Counted from the stretch's first letter, positions 1 through 8,699 are shown. The stretch is DNA of 64,000 nucleotides from CAZXEU01 sp965207385 (GCA_965207385.1 CBDBLZ010000017.1:62001-126000), one strand, 5' to 3'. Notes: generated from the sequence alone by a model not told the origin. Translations and numbers: made by a program.

Positions 1-170
1 GCAAACGTAATGGCACTGCCCGATCTGCAGGCACACCGACGAAACAGGTAAACGTCGACTCACCGAGGCCTTCACGCACACTTTGCGCGCAACCCCGAGT
101 CGCAGATGGCTTTCTTCTCGGCTTGCTCCGGCTGCGACAACCGCTGAATCCGGCATTGCCGGTCCCGCAC

Positions 171-1106
171 CTAGAAGACGAAGCGGCTGATGGCTTCCTC
201 GAATTCCGCTTGCGTCTCGTGCACGATGACCGTACCGCGCATGCTGTAATGGCCGCCTCCACAGAGTTGGGCGCAAGCTATTTCCATTTCTGGCGCGGCC
301 GCGATCTCCGTGATGCCTGCCTCATGCAACCGGTCCAGAACCCGCGTTGACAGCCTCTGGTCCATGGACACCAGTACCGTGCTGTCCGGGAGCATGTGCT
401 CCTCCTGCGAAATCCACCGGTACGGAGGATACTGGCGCCGGCGCGTCTGATCCTCACTGATCGGCATCACCTTCGTCATCGACTCCCGAAATTCCCGCGT
501 TGACATTTCCGGCACAAACCACACGGGTATGACCAGGCCCGGAATGACATCCTGCTTGACCCGCATGTTGGGAAGGCCAAAGCTGTGGATGACGTCTCTT
601 GCAGAGAGGTTTGCAATCACCGGTTGCCCCTTTAGCAGATGCAATTCATTGAGAACCAGGACATCATCCGCACCGCGCGGGTCTTCCGGATCAATCTGCA
701 TCGGCTTGGTAGGCGTCGTGAGCCCGAATTCGCCGTCGGCTCCCGGATAGACGACATTCCACGCAAACTGCTCCGCGATCACGTTTACAATGAGCGCCTC
801 GCTCTCGTCCGGGAAATCGTTCTTTATTTCCGCCCAGATGGGGAAGGCGAAGCCCACAAGAAGTACGGCCTCGGCCACCACCACGCCGCCTTCCAGATAA
901 GTCGAAAACTTGCTCTTCACGCCGCGATAGTTTGCCTTAGGCTGTCGCTTGGCGCTAAAGCGATACAGTGTGTACAAGAAGAACGGCGCCCAGAACACGA
1001 AGAGCGCGATCATGAGCCAGTGCACCCAGCTCATCATGGCATCTATGGGCGCGCCGTGCCCGGAGGCATCCAGGGGCATGCCCATCACCTTGCTCAGATC
1101 GAACAT
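171..1106 (-). CDS. coxB: Cytochrome c oxidase subunit II (CuA)
   Basis: Subunit II of an aa3-type haem-copper oxidase, which takes electrons from cytochrome c or a cupredoxin at its CuA site and passes them to subunit I. Two N-terminal membrane helices are visible (about residues 24-48 and 70-92), followed by the periplasmic cupredoxin domain. The CuA ligands are intact: a His in the DVIHSF segment and the C-terminal CAQLCGGGHYSM, which fits CxxxCxxxHxxM; the carbonyl-donor Glu usually between the Cys residues is Gln. The aromatic electron-entry segment QFAWNVVYPG is present. Between the His and the Cys pair lies an unusually long insert of roughly 70 residues. There is no fused haem c domain, unlike caa3 enzymes. 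It is the last gene of the coxA-coxC-COX IV operon. Confidence 0.95.
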   Translation of the reverse strand: MFDLSKVMGMPLDASGHGAPIDAMMSWVHWLMIALFVFWAPFFLYTLYRFSAKRQPKANYRGVKSKFSTYLEGGVVVAEAVLLVGFAFPIWAEIKNDFPDESEALIVNVIAEQFAWNVVYPGADGEFGLTTPTKPMQIDPEDPRGADDVLVLNELHLLKGQPVIANLSARDVIHSFGLPNMRVKQDVIPGLVIPVWFVPEMSTREFRESMTKVMPISEDQTRRRQYPPYRWISQEEHMLPDSTVLVSMDQRLSTRVLDRLHEAGITEIAAAPEMEIACAQLCGGGHYSMRGTVIVHETQAEFEEAISRFVF

Positions 1107-1111
1107 TTCAC

Positions 1112-1387
1112 TTACTGGTTGTTGGGGGTAAGATCACCCTGCTCATTGACGGCTACGTTGCCCGGACCCAGCCTCTTGGTCCGCTGCCGCATGTTAAAGA
1201 AGAATGCACCGATTCCGGCGCCCACAAACCCGATCATGAGAAGCAGCGACGCCATGGAAAAGAACAGGGCTCGAATGGTTGGCCCATTTGCGCCGCCCGT
1301 CCCGAGGCACTGCTCACACGCCGTGGCAATGCCTGGAACAAGCATGTATACGCAAACCCCGGCGAGAATGGAACTAACCAGGCGCAT
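1112..1387 (-). CDS. Small membrane protein of the cox operon, unknown function
   Basis: A 91-residue protein starting MRLVSSIL. The open frame extends further upstream, but that part overlaps the neighbouring gene and does not look coding, so I place the start at 1387. It has an N-terminal hydrophobic signal or helix (about residues 5-22), a CEQC pair just after it, a second helix (about 38-60) and a charged tail. It lies between coxB and another small membrane gene, within a few bases of each. I do not recognise the family. The position and the CxxC pair just outside the membrane suggest a role in oxidase assembly or as an accessory subunit, but that is inference. Confidence 0.6.
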   Translation of the reverse strand: MRLVSSILAGVCVYMLVPGIATACEQCLGTGGANGPTIRALFFSMASLLLMIGFVGAGIGAFFFNMRQRTKRLGPGNVAVNEQGDLTPNNQ

Positions 1388-1395
1388 GATCCGAC

Positions 1396-1602
1396 CTACA
1401 GATAGCTCACGTTGCGAAACTTCTTCAGCACAGCACCACCGTACACTATCAGGCCCACAGCTACCAGGAACGCCACCAGGCCGCTGGCCAGCAGCAGCAG
1501 GCCACCGTCCGTCAGGTACATAAAGACTGCCCACACGCCATAGAGAATGGACACCAGAATGGATGCAGCGACGAAAACGATATGGAAGGCCTTAAGCGAC
1601 AT
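1396..1602 (-). CDS. Small two-helix membrane protein of the cox operon
   Basis: A 68-residue protein made of two predicted membrane helices (about residues 7-30 and 34-58) and a short basic tail. It overlaps the end of the COX IV gene by 11 bases, so it is probably translationally coupled. No catalytic or metal-binding motif is visible. Small accessory subunits are common in bacterial oxidase operons, which is the most likely role here. Family not recognised. Confidence 0.55.
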   Translation of the reverse strand: MSLKAFHIVFVAASILVSILYGVWAVFMYLTDGGLLLLASGLVAFLVAVGLIVYGGAVLKKFRNVSYL

Positions 1603-1939
1603 TCACCCTGTCCAGCACACTTGAAACAACTGTAACCAGTTGCTCCTGATCCGCAAGCGATGCGATAAAAAGGATAAACATGCAGATCAGGAAGATCACC
1701 GTTGTGATCAGAACCCACATGACAACTCTCTTCTCGCTGATCAGGTGCATGAAATAGGCAGCCACGAGAGAGCCTTTTACGATTGCTATGAAGAGCGCGA
1801 TAATGAGCGCCGGATAGGTGGACACGTCCAGATACGAGACCAGGACGGTTACGACGGTAAGCACCGCCAGCGCCGCAAATACCATCATGTACACGCGGAC
1901 ATGCTTCCTTACGTCCTCAAGGGTCATGTGCTCGGCCAT
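1592..1939 (-). CDS. Cytochrome c oxidase subunit IV family protein
   Basis: A 115-residue protein of the prokaryotic COX subunit IV type (COX4_pro). Three membrane helices are visible at about residues 16-38, 42-64 and 73-95, and the segment KGSLVAAYFMHL between helices two and three is characteristic of the family. It follows coxC by about 35 bases and overlaps the next small gene. It is a structural subunit without redox cofactors. Confidence 0.88.
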   Translation of the reverse strand: MAEHMTLEDVRKHVRVYMMVFAALAVLTVVTVLVSYLDVSTYPALIIALFIAIVKGSLVAAYFMHLISEKRVVMWVLITTVIFLICMFILFIASLADQEQLVTVVSSVLDRVNVA

Positions 1940-1973
1940 GGCTCGAAATCGATTGCAATTATTCTAGGCGAAA

Positions 1974-2618
1974 CTACAGCAGGTAAATGGTCGGAAACAG
2001 GAAAATCCAGACCAGGTCCACGAAGTGCCAGTACAGGCCGGCAACCTCGATGCGATTGGTAAAGTGCTCCTTGGCGCGGGCGGTGCCCTTCTTCCACATC
2101 TTCGCTCCCGGGCCCCAGAAATAGGCGTTGACGATGATACCTCCTGTAACGTGAATGGCGTGCAGTCCGGTCAGCACAAAGTACACCGCGAGGAAATTGT
2201 TGGTCTCAGGATAGAGATGGTGGCCGAACTTGGAGCCGTATTCGAACGCTTTCACTACCAGAAAGCCCAGGGCCAGGAGGATGGTAAGTCCCATGTGGAG
2301 CCGGTACTTGCCGAAGTCATTCATTTTCAGCGAGGCCCAGGACATCACCATCGTGACGCTCGAGGCTATCAGAATCAGCGTGTTGAGTGTCGCCAGCGGC
2401 ACACTGAGCACCTGGTCCGCGCGCGTGGCCATCTCCGTGGTATCCGGAATCAGCATTCCCGGCCAGGACTCCGCTCCCAGGCGAAGAAACACGTAGGCTG
2501 CAAACAGTCCTCCGAACAGCATGACTTCGGAGGCCAGGAACAGCCAGATACCCAGCTTGGCGTTGTATACGCCGGTATCCCGGCGCAGCGAAACTTCGTA
2601 GGGAATTTGGACAGACAT
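1974..2618 (-). CDS. coxC: Cytochrome c oxidase subunit III
   Basis: A 214-residue multi-helix membrane protein, matching the short bacterial form of subunit III. The N-terminal NAKLGIWLFLASEVMLFGG segment is the conserved first helix with the family Glu, and HAIHVTGG plus the terminal WHFVDLVWIFLFP segment are also diagnostic. It supports the D-pathway proton uptake of subunit I and stabilises the binuclear centre. It starts four bases after the coxA stop. Confidence 0.94.
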   Translation of the reverse strand: MSVQIPYEVSLRRDTGVYNAKLGIWLFLASEVMLFGGLFAAYVFLRLGAESWPGMLIPDTTEMATRADQVLSVPLATLNTLILIASSVTMVMSWASLKMNDFGKYRLHMGLTILLALGFLVVKAFEYGSKFGHHLYPETNNFLAVYFVLTGLHAIHVTGGIIVNAYFWGPGAKMWKKGTARAKEHFTNRIEVAGLYWHFVDLVWIFLFPTIYLL

Positions 2619-2622
2619 GCGA

Positions 2623-4392
2623 TCAGGCGTCTACTGCAACGGGGGCAGCTTCAGATTCCTCCGGGGGTGCCAGGTCCTGCGAATGATAGGGCAGCTCACT
2701 TCCGGGCACACTGTACTCGTACGGGTCCCGGTATACACTTGGCACAACAGCGAAATTGCCATGTGCAATGGGCGGCGTGGGCGTAGCGGACCAGTCCAGC
2801 GTCGTCGCGTCCCAGTGATTGTCCTTCTGGATCTTCGTGCCCTTCTTCATGCTCACGAAGAAGTTGATGATAAACGGTATCTGCACCACGAACAGAAGCG
2901 CTGCCGAAACTGACATGATCCAGTTGTAATGCAGGACCGGCTCCGAGAAGCTGTACGTCAATCCTCCGTCGAACAGGCGCCGCGAAACACCGACCATACC
3001 CTGAATGAGCATCGGAAAGAAGATGCCGTTCATCGCGATGATCGATCCCCAGAAATGAATCTTGCCCAGGGTGTCATTCATCTGGCGACCCGTAATCTTG
3101 GGGAACCAGTAATAGATGCCGGCAAACATGGCCAGGATGGTACCCGGTGCCACGACGTAGTGGAAATGCCCAATCACGTAGTACGTGTCGTGCAACGGAA
3201 TGTCCGTTGGAGCCAGTCCGAGCGGCAGTCCTGTCAGCCCTCCGATGCCAAACATCGGCAGAAAGCCCAGCGCAAACAGCATCGGGACAGTAAAGCGAAT
3301 CGAGCCGCCGTACAGCGTAATGAAGAGCGCGGACAGGATCACCACCGACGGAATGGAAATGATCATGGTCGTTACCTGGAAGAAGGCGCTGATGGCCGTT
3401 CCCATCCCCGTAATGAACATGTGGTGCGCCCACACGATGAACGACATGAAACCCAAGAACAGCAGCGAATACACCATGAGGCGGTAGCCCCAGAGCGGCT
3501 TGCGCGTATTGTTGGCAATGACCTCGGCCACGATCCCCATTGCCGGCAGGATTAGCACGTACACCTCCGGGTGAGCCAGGAACCAGAACAGGTGCTGCCA
3601 CAGGAGCGGACTGCCTCCACCGGCAACCTCAAGGGGGCCTTCCGTCACCACGAGTCCGCTTGGCAGGAAGAAACTTGTGCCCAGCAGCCGGTCTGCCAGC
3701 TGCAGAAAGCCTGCGGCCTCAAGAGGCGGGAATGCGAGCAGCAGCAGGAACGCCGTGACAAACTGCGCCCAGACGAAAAACGGCATGCGAAAGAACGTCA
3801 TGCCTTCGGCCCGTAGCTGAATGATGGTTGTGATGAAGTTTATGGCACCCAATAGAGACGACGTAATGAGGAAGACCATCCCCCAAAGCCACATCGTTTG
3901 CCCCATGGTCTCTATATCCGCCAGCGGAGGATAAGAGGTCCAGCCTGCCTTCGCAGCGCCCTCCGGCACAAAGAAACTGGCCATCATGATCACGCCACCC
4001 CAGAAAAAGAAATGGTAGCTGGCCATGTTCAGGCGCGGAAACGCCATGTCGGGTGCACCAATCTGCAGTGGCACGACGTAGTTGCCGAAGGCCCCAACAG
4101 CAAGCGGCACAATGCCCATGAACACCATGATGGTGCCGTGCATGGCGCCGAACTGGTTGTACAGCTCCGGCGTGAGCGCGCCCAGAAGCGGAATCTCGAC
4201 GCCAGGCGAAGCCAGCTGCCAGCGCATGAGCAGCATCAGGACGAACCCGAAAAGCAGGAAAAACAGCGCAGTGATGCCGTACTGAATGCCGATCACCTTG
4301 TGGTCCGTGGAGAACCAGTAGGTCTTCCAGAACCCTTGGTGATGGTCGCCGGCTCCGTTGTGGGCAGCAGATTCTGCGGAGCTATCTGCCAT
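2623..4392 (-). CDS. coxA: Cytochrome c oxidase subunit I (haem a, haem a3-CuB)
   Basis: Catalytic subunit of the aa3-type oxidase, 589 residues, with about 12 membrane helices. Visible ligands: His85 (low-spin haem, MHGTIM), His274 with cross-link Tyr278 in HPEVY, His323-His324 (CuB, WAHHMF), His409 and His411 (haem a3 and haem a, GHFHYV). The D-pathway residues are present: Asp115 in GAPDMAFPRLN, Asn122 and Glu276. The canonical K-pathway lysine is not. The usual IPTGIK stretch reads IPSVVI (residues 347-352), so position 352 is Ile. The start at 4392 has no clear Shine-Dalgarno sequence. A terminator-like dyad separates the gene from the upstream cupredoxin gene, so it probably has its own promoter in 4393-4437. 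Confidence 0.96.
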   Translation of the reverse strand: MADSSAESAAHNGAGDHHQGFWKTYWFSTDHKVIGIQYGITALFFLLFGFVLMLLMRWQLASPGVEIPLLGALTPELYNQFGAMHGTIMVFMGIVPLAVGAFGNYVVPLQIGAPDMAFPRLNMASYHFFFWGGVIMMASFFVPEGAAKAGWTSYPPLADIETMGQTMWLWGMVFLITSSLLGAINFITTIIQLRAEGMTFFRMPFFVWAQFVTAFLLLLAFPPLEAAGFLQLADRLLGTSFFLPSGLVVTEGPLEVAGGGSPLLWQHLFWFLAHPEVYVLILPAMGIVAEVIANNTRKPLWGYRLMVYSLLFLGFMSFIVWAHHMFITGMGTAISAFFQVTTMIISIPSVVILSALFITLYGGSIRFTVPMLFALGFLPMFGIGGLTGLPLGLAPTDIPLHDTYYVIGHFHYVVAPGTILAMFAGIYYWFPKITGRQMNDTLGKIHFWGSIIAMNGIFFPMLIQGMVGVSRRLFDGGLTYSFSEPVLHYNWIMSVSAALLFVVQIPFIINFFVSMKKGTKIQKDNHWDATTLDWSATPTPPIAHGNFAVVPSVYRDPYEYSVPGSELPYHSQDLAPPEESEAAPVAVDA

Positions 4393-4429
4393 GGTTTAGT
4401 CTATTTCGTGGTGAATGATGGCGCAGCCA

Positions 4430-4483
4430 CAAAAGTAAGAAAGCGTTCAGCAACCGCGCACTTGCCGTCGCTGAACGCTTTCT
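4430..4483 (-). terminator. Rho-independent terminator after the cupredoxin gene
   Basis: A perfect 14-base inverted repeat (arms 4438-4451 and 4470-4483, loop 18 bases). Read on the minus strand, the second arm runs straight into a T-rich stretch (TTTCTTACTTTT). It sits 27 bases beyond the stop of the cupredoxin gene and upstream of coxA. The long perfect stem could also serve as an operator or mRNA-stability element for coxA, but a terminator is the simplest reading. Confidence 0.7.
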
Positions 4484-4509
4484 CATATCTGGCCGCGAAG
4501 CTGGTCAAT

Positions 4510-5289
4510 TCAGCTGGCGGCACTGTAGGTAACGTCTGCCGTTGACGCTTCACCGTCGGTCACGCTGACTGACATCGACTGCTCGCCCAACTCCGAGTGC
4601 CATGCCGTTACCGTGTACTCGCCTGCCGGAAGACCGCTGATGGTGAAGCTGCCGTCAGCACCCGAGACCCCGAAGTATGGATGGTCGAGCACGCCTATGT
4701 AGGCCTGCATCCACGTGTGTACATCACACTTGACGGAGATCATCACTTCCGGTATGAGAAACGACTTCTCCAGATAATCTCCCTCATTGGGCGTTGACTC
4801 GTTGAATCCGCGGTTGGTCTCGGGAACCGGATGAATGTTGTGCTGGAACGGATCGCTGTTTTCGATCCGGATCATCTGGCCGGTCTGCACACCCATGACG
4901 TGAGGCACATACATGCATCCTTCCTGGTCCAGTACAGCTGGCTCGGAAGGCGTGGCATAGGAATACCCGTCGGGAAGGCCGCCGGTAACATAAACAAACA
5001 CGGACTGGAGCCCGCCCGCCTCGCCTACGACAGTGGCGTCGGATAGTGGGTCGGTATCCCGCTCGTCCATGCAATCGGCAGTCATGCGAAGCGGCATGCG
5101 CTCAGGCGGCGTGCCATCGAAGCTCACCATGCCGGTTATGGACCCGGTTCCCATGGGTGTCGAATCCACCGCTTCCGCCATCTCCTCTCCACCCTCTTCC
5201 ATTGCAGGATCTTCGGCCGCGCTTCCGCCACCGCCTCCACAGCCTACAGCGAGAAGGGCAAATACCAGTAGTAGTCCGATAGGTCGCAT
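4510..5289 (-). CDS. Cupredoxin-like lipoprotein with C-terminal carboxypeptidase-regulatory-like domain
   Basis: A 259-residue exported lipoprotein: the N-terminal hydrophobic segment ends in LLAVGC followed by a Gly run, a lipobox with tether. Residues about 55-205 form a cupredoxin-like domain with a probable type 1 copper set: His in FQHNIHP and then KCDVHTWM (Cys, His, Met spacing). The last 60 residues (GSFTISGLPAGEYTVTAWH) match a carboxypeptidase-regulatory-like beta-sandwich. It lies directly upstream of the cox operon on the same strand, so a role as electron donor to CuA or as a copper chaperone is plausible. A strong terminator separates it from coxA, so the two may be regulated apart. 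Copper occupancy is inferred. Confidence 0.8.
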   Translation of the reverse strand: MRPIGLLLVFALLAVGCGGGGGSAAEDPAMEEGGEEMAEAVDSTPMGTGSITGMVSFDGTPPERMPLRMTADCMDERDTDPLSDATVVGEAGGLQSVFVYVTGGLPDGYSYATPSEPAVLDQEGCMYVPHVMGVQTGQMIRIENSDPFQHNIHPVPETNRGFNESTPNEGDYLEKSFLIPEVMISVKCDVHTWMQAYIGVLDHPYFGVSGADGSFTISGLPAGEYTVTAWHSELGEQSMSVSVTDGEASTADVTYSAAS

Positions 5290-5480
5290 CTTAATGTTCA
5301 GTTGGTTGTTCAGGATGCACGTTGCAGGCGAAAGCCGGAAGAAAGGTGGCAGGACGCCACACTCTCGAATCTCGTCTCGTCGCCCGATTGATCAAAGCTA
5401 AAATCTTGGAAATAAGGCCTTAATGTCAATACGGTGGACAGGGGTTCGCCGATTCTTATTAATGGGAGCAGGAACAGGAC

Positions 5481-5840
5481 ATGGACTGGGTTTGGGCCCT
5501 ATACTCCAAGTATATCATGGCTGAGCTTCAGCAGCAGGGCAACGCCGCTCCAACCGACGACGAGATTGAAGCTGCCTTTCTTGCCGCCCTTGCGGAGTCC
5601 AGCATTACCATCCTGGTGCAGGAGCCCTTCCAGAATTCGGTTCGATTCAAGGGGCTGGCGCGGGATATGGTTCTGAATATGTCGGCGCTGCTGAACGACC
5701 CGATGACGTATCTGGCAGAGCGCTTCGGTGGCGGAAAATTCAAGCTGAACTTTCACCGTGGCTGGAGTTTTGTGGCCACGCGCAATTTCAAGCCGGAAGG
5801 AGAGCCCCTTTGGATGGACCTGCCGGAAATTGAATTCTGA
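5481..5840 (+). CDS. Hypothetical protein
   Basis: A 119-residue soluble acidic protein without signal peptide, helices or recognisable motif. A purine-rich GGAGCAGGAACAGGA stretch just upstream supports this ATG. It is divergent from the cupredoxin gene (191 bases between starts) and is followed after 14 bases by another unknown gene on the same strand, so the two probably form an operon. Function not recognised. Confidence 0.6.
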   Translation: MDWVWALYSKYIMAELQQQGNAAPTDDEIEAAFLAALAESSITILVQEPFQNSVRFKGLARDMVLNMSALLNDPMTYLAERFGGGKFKLNFHRGWSFVATRNFKPEGEPLWMDLPEIEF

Positions 5841-5854
5841 CGGAAGGGCAAGCC

Positions 5855-6367
5855 ATGAGACCAACAGGCCGTAGCAGCACGCATCGTGAACGCGTTGTGC
5901 TGTTCCTGGCATTCCTGACTTCACGGGAGTGCCGCGAGCTCTGCGGGCGGGCGGCAATTCCCGAAGATGTCGCCTCTTCACTGGCAAGCATCTGGTTCGA
6001 TGACCTGTATGTACCGGGCGACAGCTACCTGGATGCGGTCAAGGGCGACAGGGACGTGGACGAAGTCCATCGATTCCAGGGTTCTTTCACGGAAAGCGAG
6101 CTGCGGTCACTCGAGCGATTCCATGGCTTTTTCGAGCTGCGCGCAGGCTTCCTGTCCAATAGCAGGCAGGGCCGGGCCCACTTTCCGGACAACGATTCCT
6201 GGCAAGGGCTGATTCGCCACGCGGAACACGTATTGTCGGAACTGGAGCCAAATCCGGGTTACCTGCGGTCGGTATTGGCGGCGCTGGCACGCTGCGCAGA
6301 GGCAGGCCCGGAATCGCTTGTGCAGGCGTTCAGATCAGTGCCCGGACTGCCGGAGCACCACGGCTAA
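5855..6367 (+). CDS. Hypothetical protein
   Basis: A 170-residue soluble protein. The start is supported by GGAAGG at 5842-5847, seven bases before the ATG. It is rich in Arg, Leu and Glu and mostly helical in appearance, with no signal peptide or metal motif. It is probably co-transcribed with the preceding unknown gene. I do not recognise the family. Confidence 0.6.
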   Translation: MRPTGRSSTHRERVVLFLAFLTSRECRELCGRAAIPEDVASSLASIWFDDLYVPGDSYLDAVKGDRDVDEVHRFQGSFTESELRSLERFHGFFELRAGFLSNSRQGRAHFPDNDSWQGLIRHAEHVLSELEPNPGYLRSVLAALARCAEAGPESLVQAFRSVPGLPEHHG

Positions 6368-6483
6368 TCGTACCCGGAGCCGGCAACTTTGCAGCTGAAT
6401 GCCGGTCCATCGCCTACGTGCTGGCCTCGCCGGCGCCGTTTCCAATTCATTCACCATGGGGCGGGCAGTTGGCGGATCGTCCG

Positions 6484-7260
6484 CTACTCGTCCATAAACT
6501 GGTATTCCAGGAACTTTACAGAGGCGCCCTCGGGGTCTTCAATCTGGGCCATGCGCCCGACCTCCGGAATATCCATGATCGGCACCTGTATCTTCGCGCC
6601 GTGAGACTGCGCAGCTTCCAGCGTCTTTTCGATGTCCGCTACAGTTACGTAGCCACTCCAGTGCGACGGTATTCCGGGATCAGGGGACTGTGCAATGCCG
6701 CCAAATTCGACATCCCCGACTCCTACGGTTCGGTAGATGCCGCCCGGGAATTCCCTGCCGGTGACAGTCCATCCGAAAAGCCTGCTATAGTACTCGGCCG
6801 CGCCTTCCGGATCTGGGGTCAGCAGCTCAAACCAGCTGAAGAGCCCGTGTGTGCGGAAGGTTGCCCGAAAATCCTGCAGGCCTCCCACTCCTTCAACATC
6901 CGTGTACTGGATGGCAGCAAGGTACGCACCATAACGGTCGAAGAATCCGCAAAAGGGCCCCGCGGGGCTATCCTCGACTGGCACTACCATCTGCAGGTCA
7001 TTCCCTTCAACCAGTGCGCGAATGTCTTCCACCGTCACGTAGAATGTCCAGCATGGCGGAATGTCCTCGGATGGACACTTCATGATACCCCCGGCGTTCA
7101 GATCTCCAACGCGCAACGTGTGGTAAACGCCATCAGGCGGCATCGGCCATTCCTGGAATTGCCAGCCGAGCACGCTTTCGTAGAAGCCTCGCGCGTTGTA
7201 GGGATCAGCGACCAGCAATTCCTGCCAGCTTATGGCGCCGTGGGTGGCAAAGGGATTCAT
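6484..7260 (-). CDS. VOC (glyoxalase/bleomycin-resistance-like) protein with two VOC domains
   Basis: A 258-residue protein made of two tandem vicinal-oxygen-chelate domains. The first runs from ISWQELLVADPYNARGFYE to about residue 120, the second from SWFELLTPDPEGAAEYYSRLFGW to the end. Each has the beta-alpha-beta pattern with the FY...LGW/LFGW turn. Proteins of this two-domain type are annotated as glyoxalase-like without firm substrates. The start is placed at MNPFATHG (7260); the longer open frame upstream looks non-coding. It converges on the unknown gene ending at 6367. Confidence 0.82.
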   Translation of the reverse strand: MNPFATHGAISWQELLVADPYNARGFYESVLGWQFQEWPMPPDGVYHTLRVGDLNAGGIMKCPSEDIPPCWTFYVTVEDIRALVEGNDLQMVVPVEDSPAGPFCGFFDRYGAYLAAIQYTDVEGVGGLQDFRATFRTHGLFSWFELLTPDPEGAAEYYSRLFGWTVTGREFPGGIYRTVGVGDVEFGGIAQSPDPGIPSHWSGYVTVADIEKTLEAAQSHGAKIQVPIMDIPEVGRMAQIEDPEGASVKFLEYQFMDE

Positions 7261-7489
7261 GGCTTGAAGGGAGAGGAGGCAAGAGAATGCGATGAACCGC
7301 CCGGTGTTACAGCGCTCATCTGGCTTTGTTGCGGCTTTGCGACCGGCTGGTCGAGCCAGGCGTATCCTAGGTGTCGACCGGGCTCGGGTGCCACCGCAGC
7401 TTCGTTTTGCAGATGCCATTCAGCCCGCAACAAGGTTCGCCGCTGCCAGTGCCCGCAACCCGGGACAGCAATAACTGTGGGCAATAACG

Positions 7490-8674
7490 ATGGACGTGAC
7501 TGAAAGGAAGCTTCGCGCCTGGCACTGGCACGTGCAAGGGCTGGACGGAGGACTCAGGGACCACTCCCCTTCCCGCATACTGTCAGCAGCCGGATGGGCA
7601 AGGTCGGTAGGTGGAGCGTGCGTTTACCTAAGCTTGTTTAGCCGTGGAGGCCATGGTCGCGCAGCTGTGGATGCGGCGGCAGCCGACCGTGCCATCTATG
7701 AGCTGCCCAGCGTTCGCGGATGCGTATACGCAATGGCAGATGCGGACGCAGCTTTGGCACTGGCCGCCTGCCGGCCGTTCAAGGACCCCGAAATCAGAAT
7801 CGCACGCCGGCTTGGCGTGACGGAAGAGGAGCAGGATCGGCTTTGCGCCGCGATTATGGAAGCGCTGGCCTCCGGCCCGCAGGATCCGACCACACTGCGC
7901 AAGGCGGTGCGCCGGCAAGTGCGGAATCTTGGCGAAGAAGGCAAGAAGAAGGGACTGTCGACGACGCTGCCCTTTGCCCTTGGCCTGCTTCAAGCCCACG
8001 GAAGAGTGCGACGGATAGCTGCCAACGGTCGCCTTGACAGTCAGCGCTACCTGTACGAAAGATGGGAAGACGCTCCATCGACTGAAACCGAGCCTGGCGG
8101 TCAGCCGGTCCACACCGAAATTGCCCGAAGGTACTTTGAGTGGGCGGCGCCAGCGACACTCGCCGAATTCAGGTGGTTCTCAGGACTTGGTGCAAAAGCG
8201 GCAAGAGCCGCCATCACACCGATTGGGCTTCTGCCGCTCAAATCGGATGACGACAGGCTCCTCTCCAGGCCCCAGCAATTGCGTTTACAGGACTTCGAGC
8301 CTGCATCAGGCCCCGATATCAAGCTATTGAGCAGCCTCGACAGCCTGTTCCTGCTCCGCCGCGATCTTGATGGCATGGTTGCTGCGGAAGACCGGCAACA
8401 TCCTCTGTTGCAACATGCGGCGCGCGGGCTGACGAACCTGCCGCATCATCCGATCGTCGATGGTGGCAGACTGATCGGCTTCTGGGAGTACGACCCAGCG
8501 GAAGGAGCCATCACATGGGCAACATTTGGCAAGCCCGCAGACCCCGTGCGCGAAGCTGTATCTGAGACGGAGACCTTCATCCGAGAGGATCTCGGCGACG
8601 CCAGGGCGTACAGTCTGGATACGCCGAAGAGGCGGGCAAAACGCATTTCGGCCCTTTCTCGCTTCGCAGCCTGA
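7490..8674 (+). CDS. Winged-helix DNA-binding / AlkZ-like DNA glycosylase family protein
   Basis: A 394-residue protein of the HTH_42 (YcaQ/AlkZ-like) family, whose studied members are DNA glycosylases acting on bulky alkyl adducts or interstrand crosslinks. Visible family features are the early ILSAAGWARSVGGACVYLSL segment, the YELPSVRGCVYAM segment, the central AAPATLAEFRWFSGL motif and the C-terminal VDGGRLIGFWEYDP strand. I cannot confirm a catalytic QxQ or QxD pair by eye, so activity is uncertain and simple DNA binding remains possible. It is a single gene, convergent with the SRPBCC gene 25 bases away. Confidence 0.75.
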   Translation: MDVTERKLRAWHWHVQGLDGGLRDHSPSRILSAAGWARSVGGACVYLSLFSRGGHGRAAVDAAAADRAIYELPSVRGCVYAMADADAALALAACRPFKDPEIRIARRLGVTEEEQDRLCAAIMEALASGPQDPTTLRKAVRRQVRNLGEEGKKKGLSTTLPFALGLLQAHGRVRRIAANGRLDSQRYLYERWEDAPSTETEPGGQPVHTEIARRYFEWAAPATLAEFRWFSGLGAKAARAAITPIGLLPLKSDDDRLLSRPQQLRLQDFEPASGPDIKLLSSLDSLFLLRRDLDGMVAAEDRQHPLLQHAARGLTNLPHHPIVDGGRLIGFWEYDPAEGAITWATFGKPADPVREAVSETETFIREDLGDARAYSLDTPKRRAKRISALSRFAA

Positions 8675-8699
8675 CCGGCCGGCCAGGTCGCGGCGTGCG

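Noticed and set aside
1..170. An open frame on the minus strand running off the left edge, starting near 150.
   Set aside because: It lacks a Shine-Dalgarno sequence and recognisable residues, and a competing frame is equally open; too short to support a gene.
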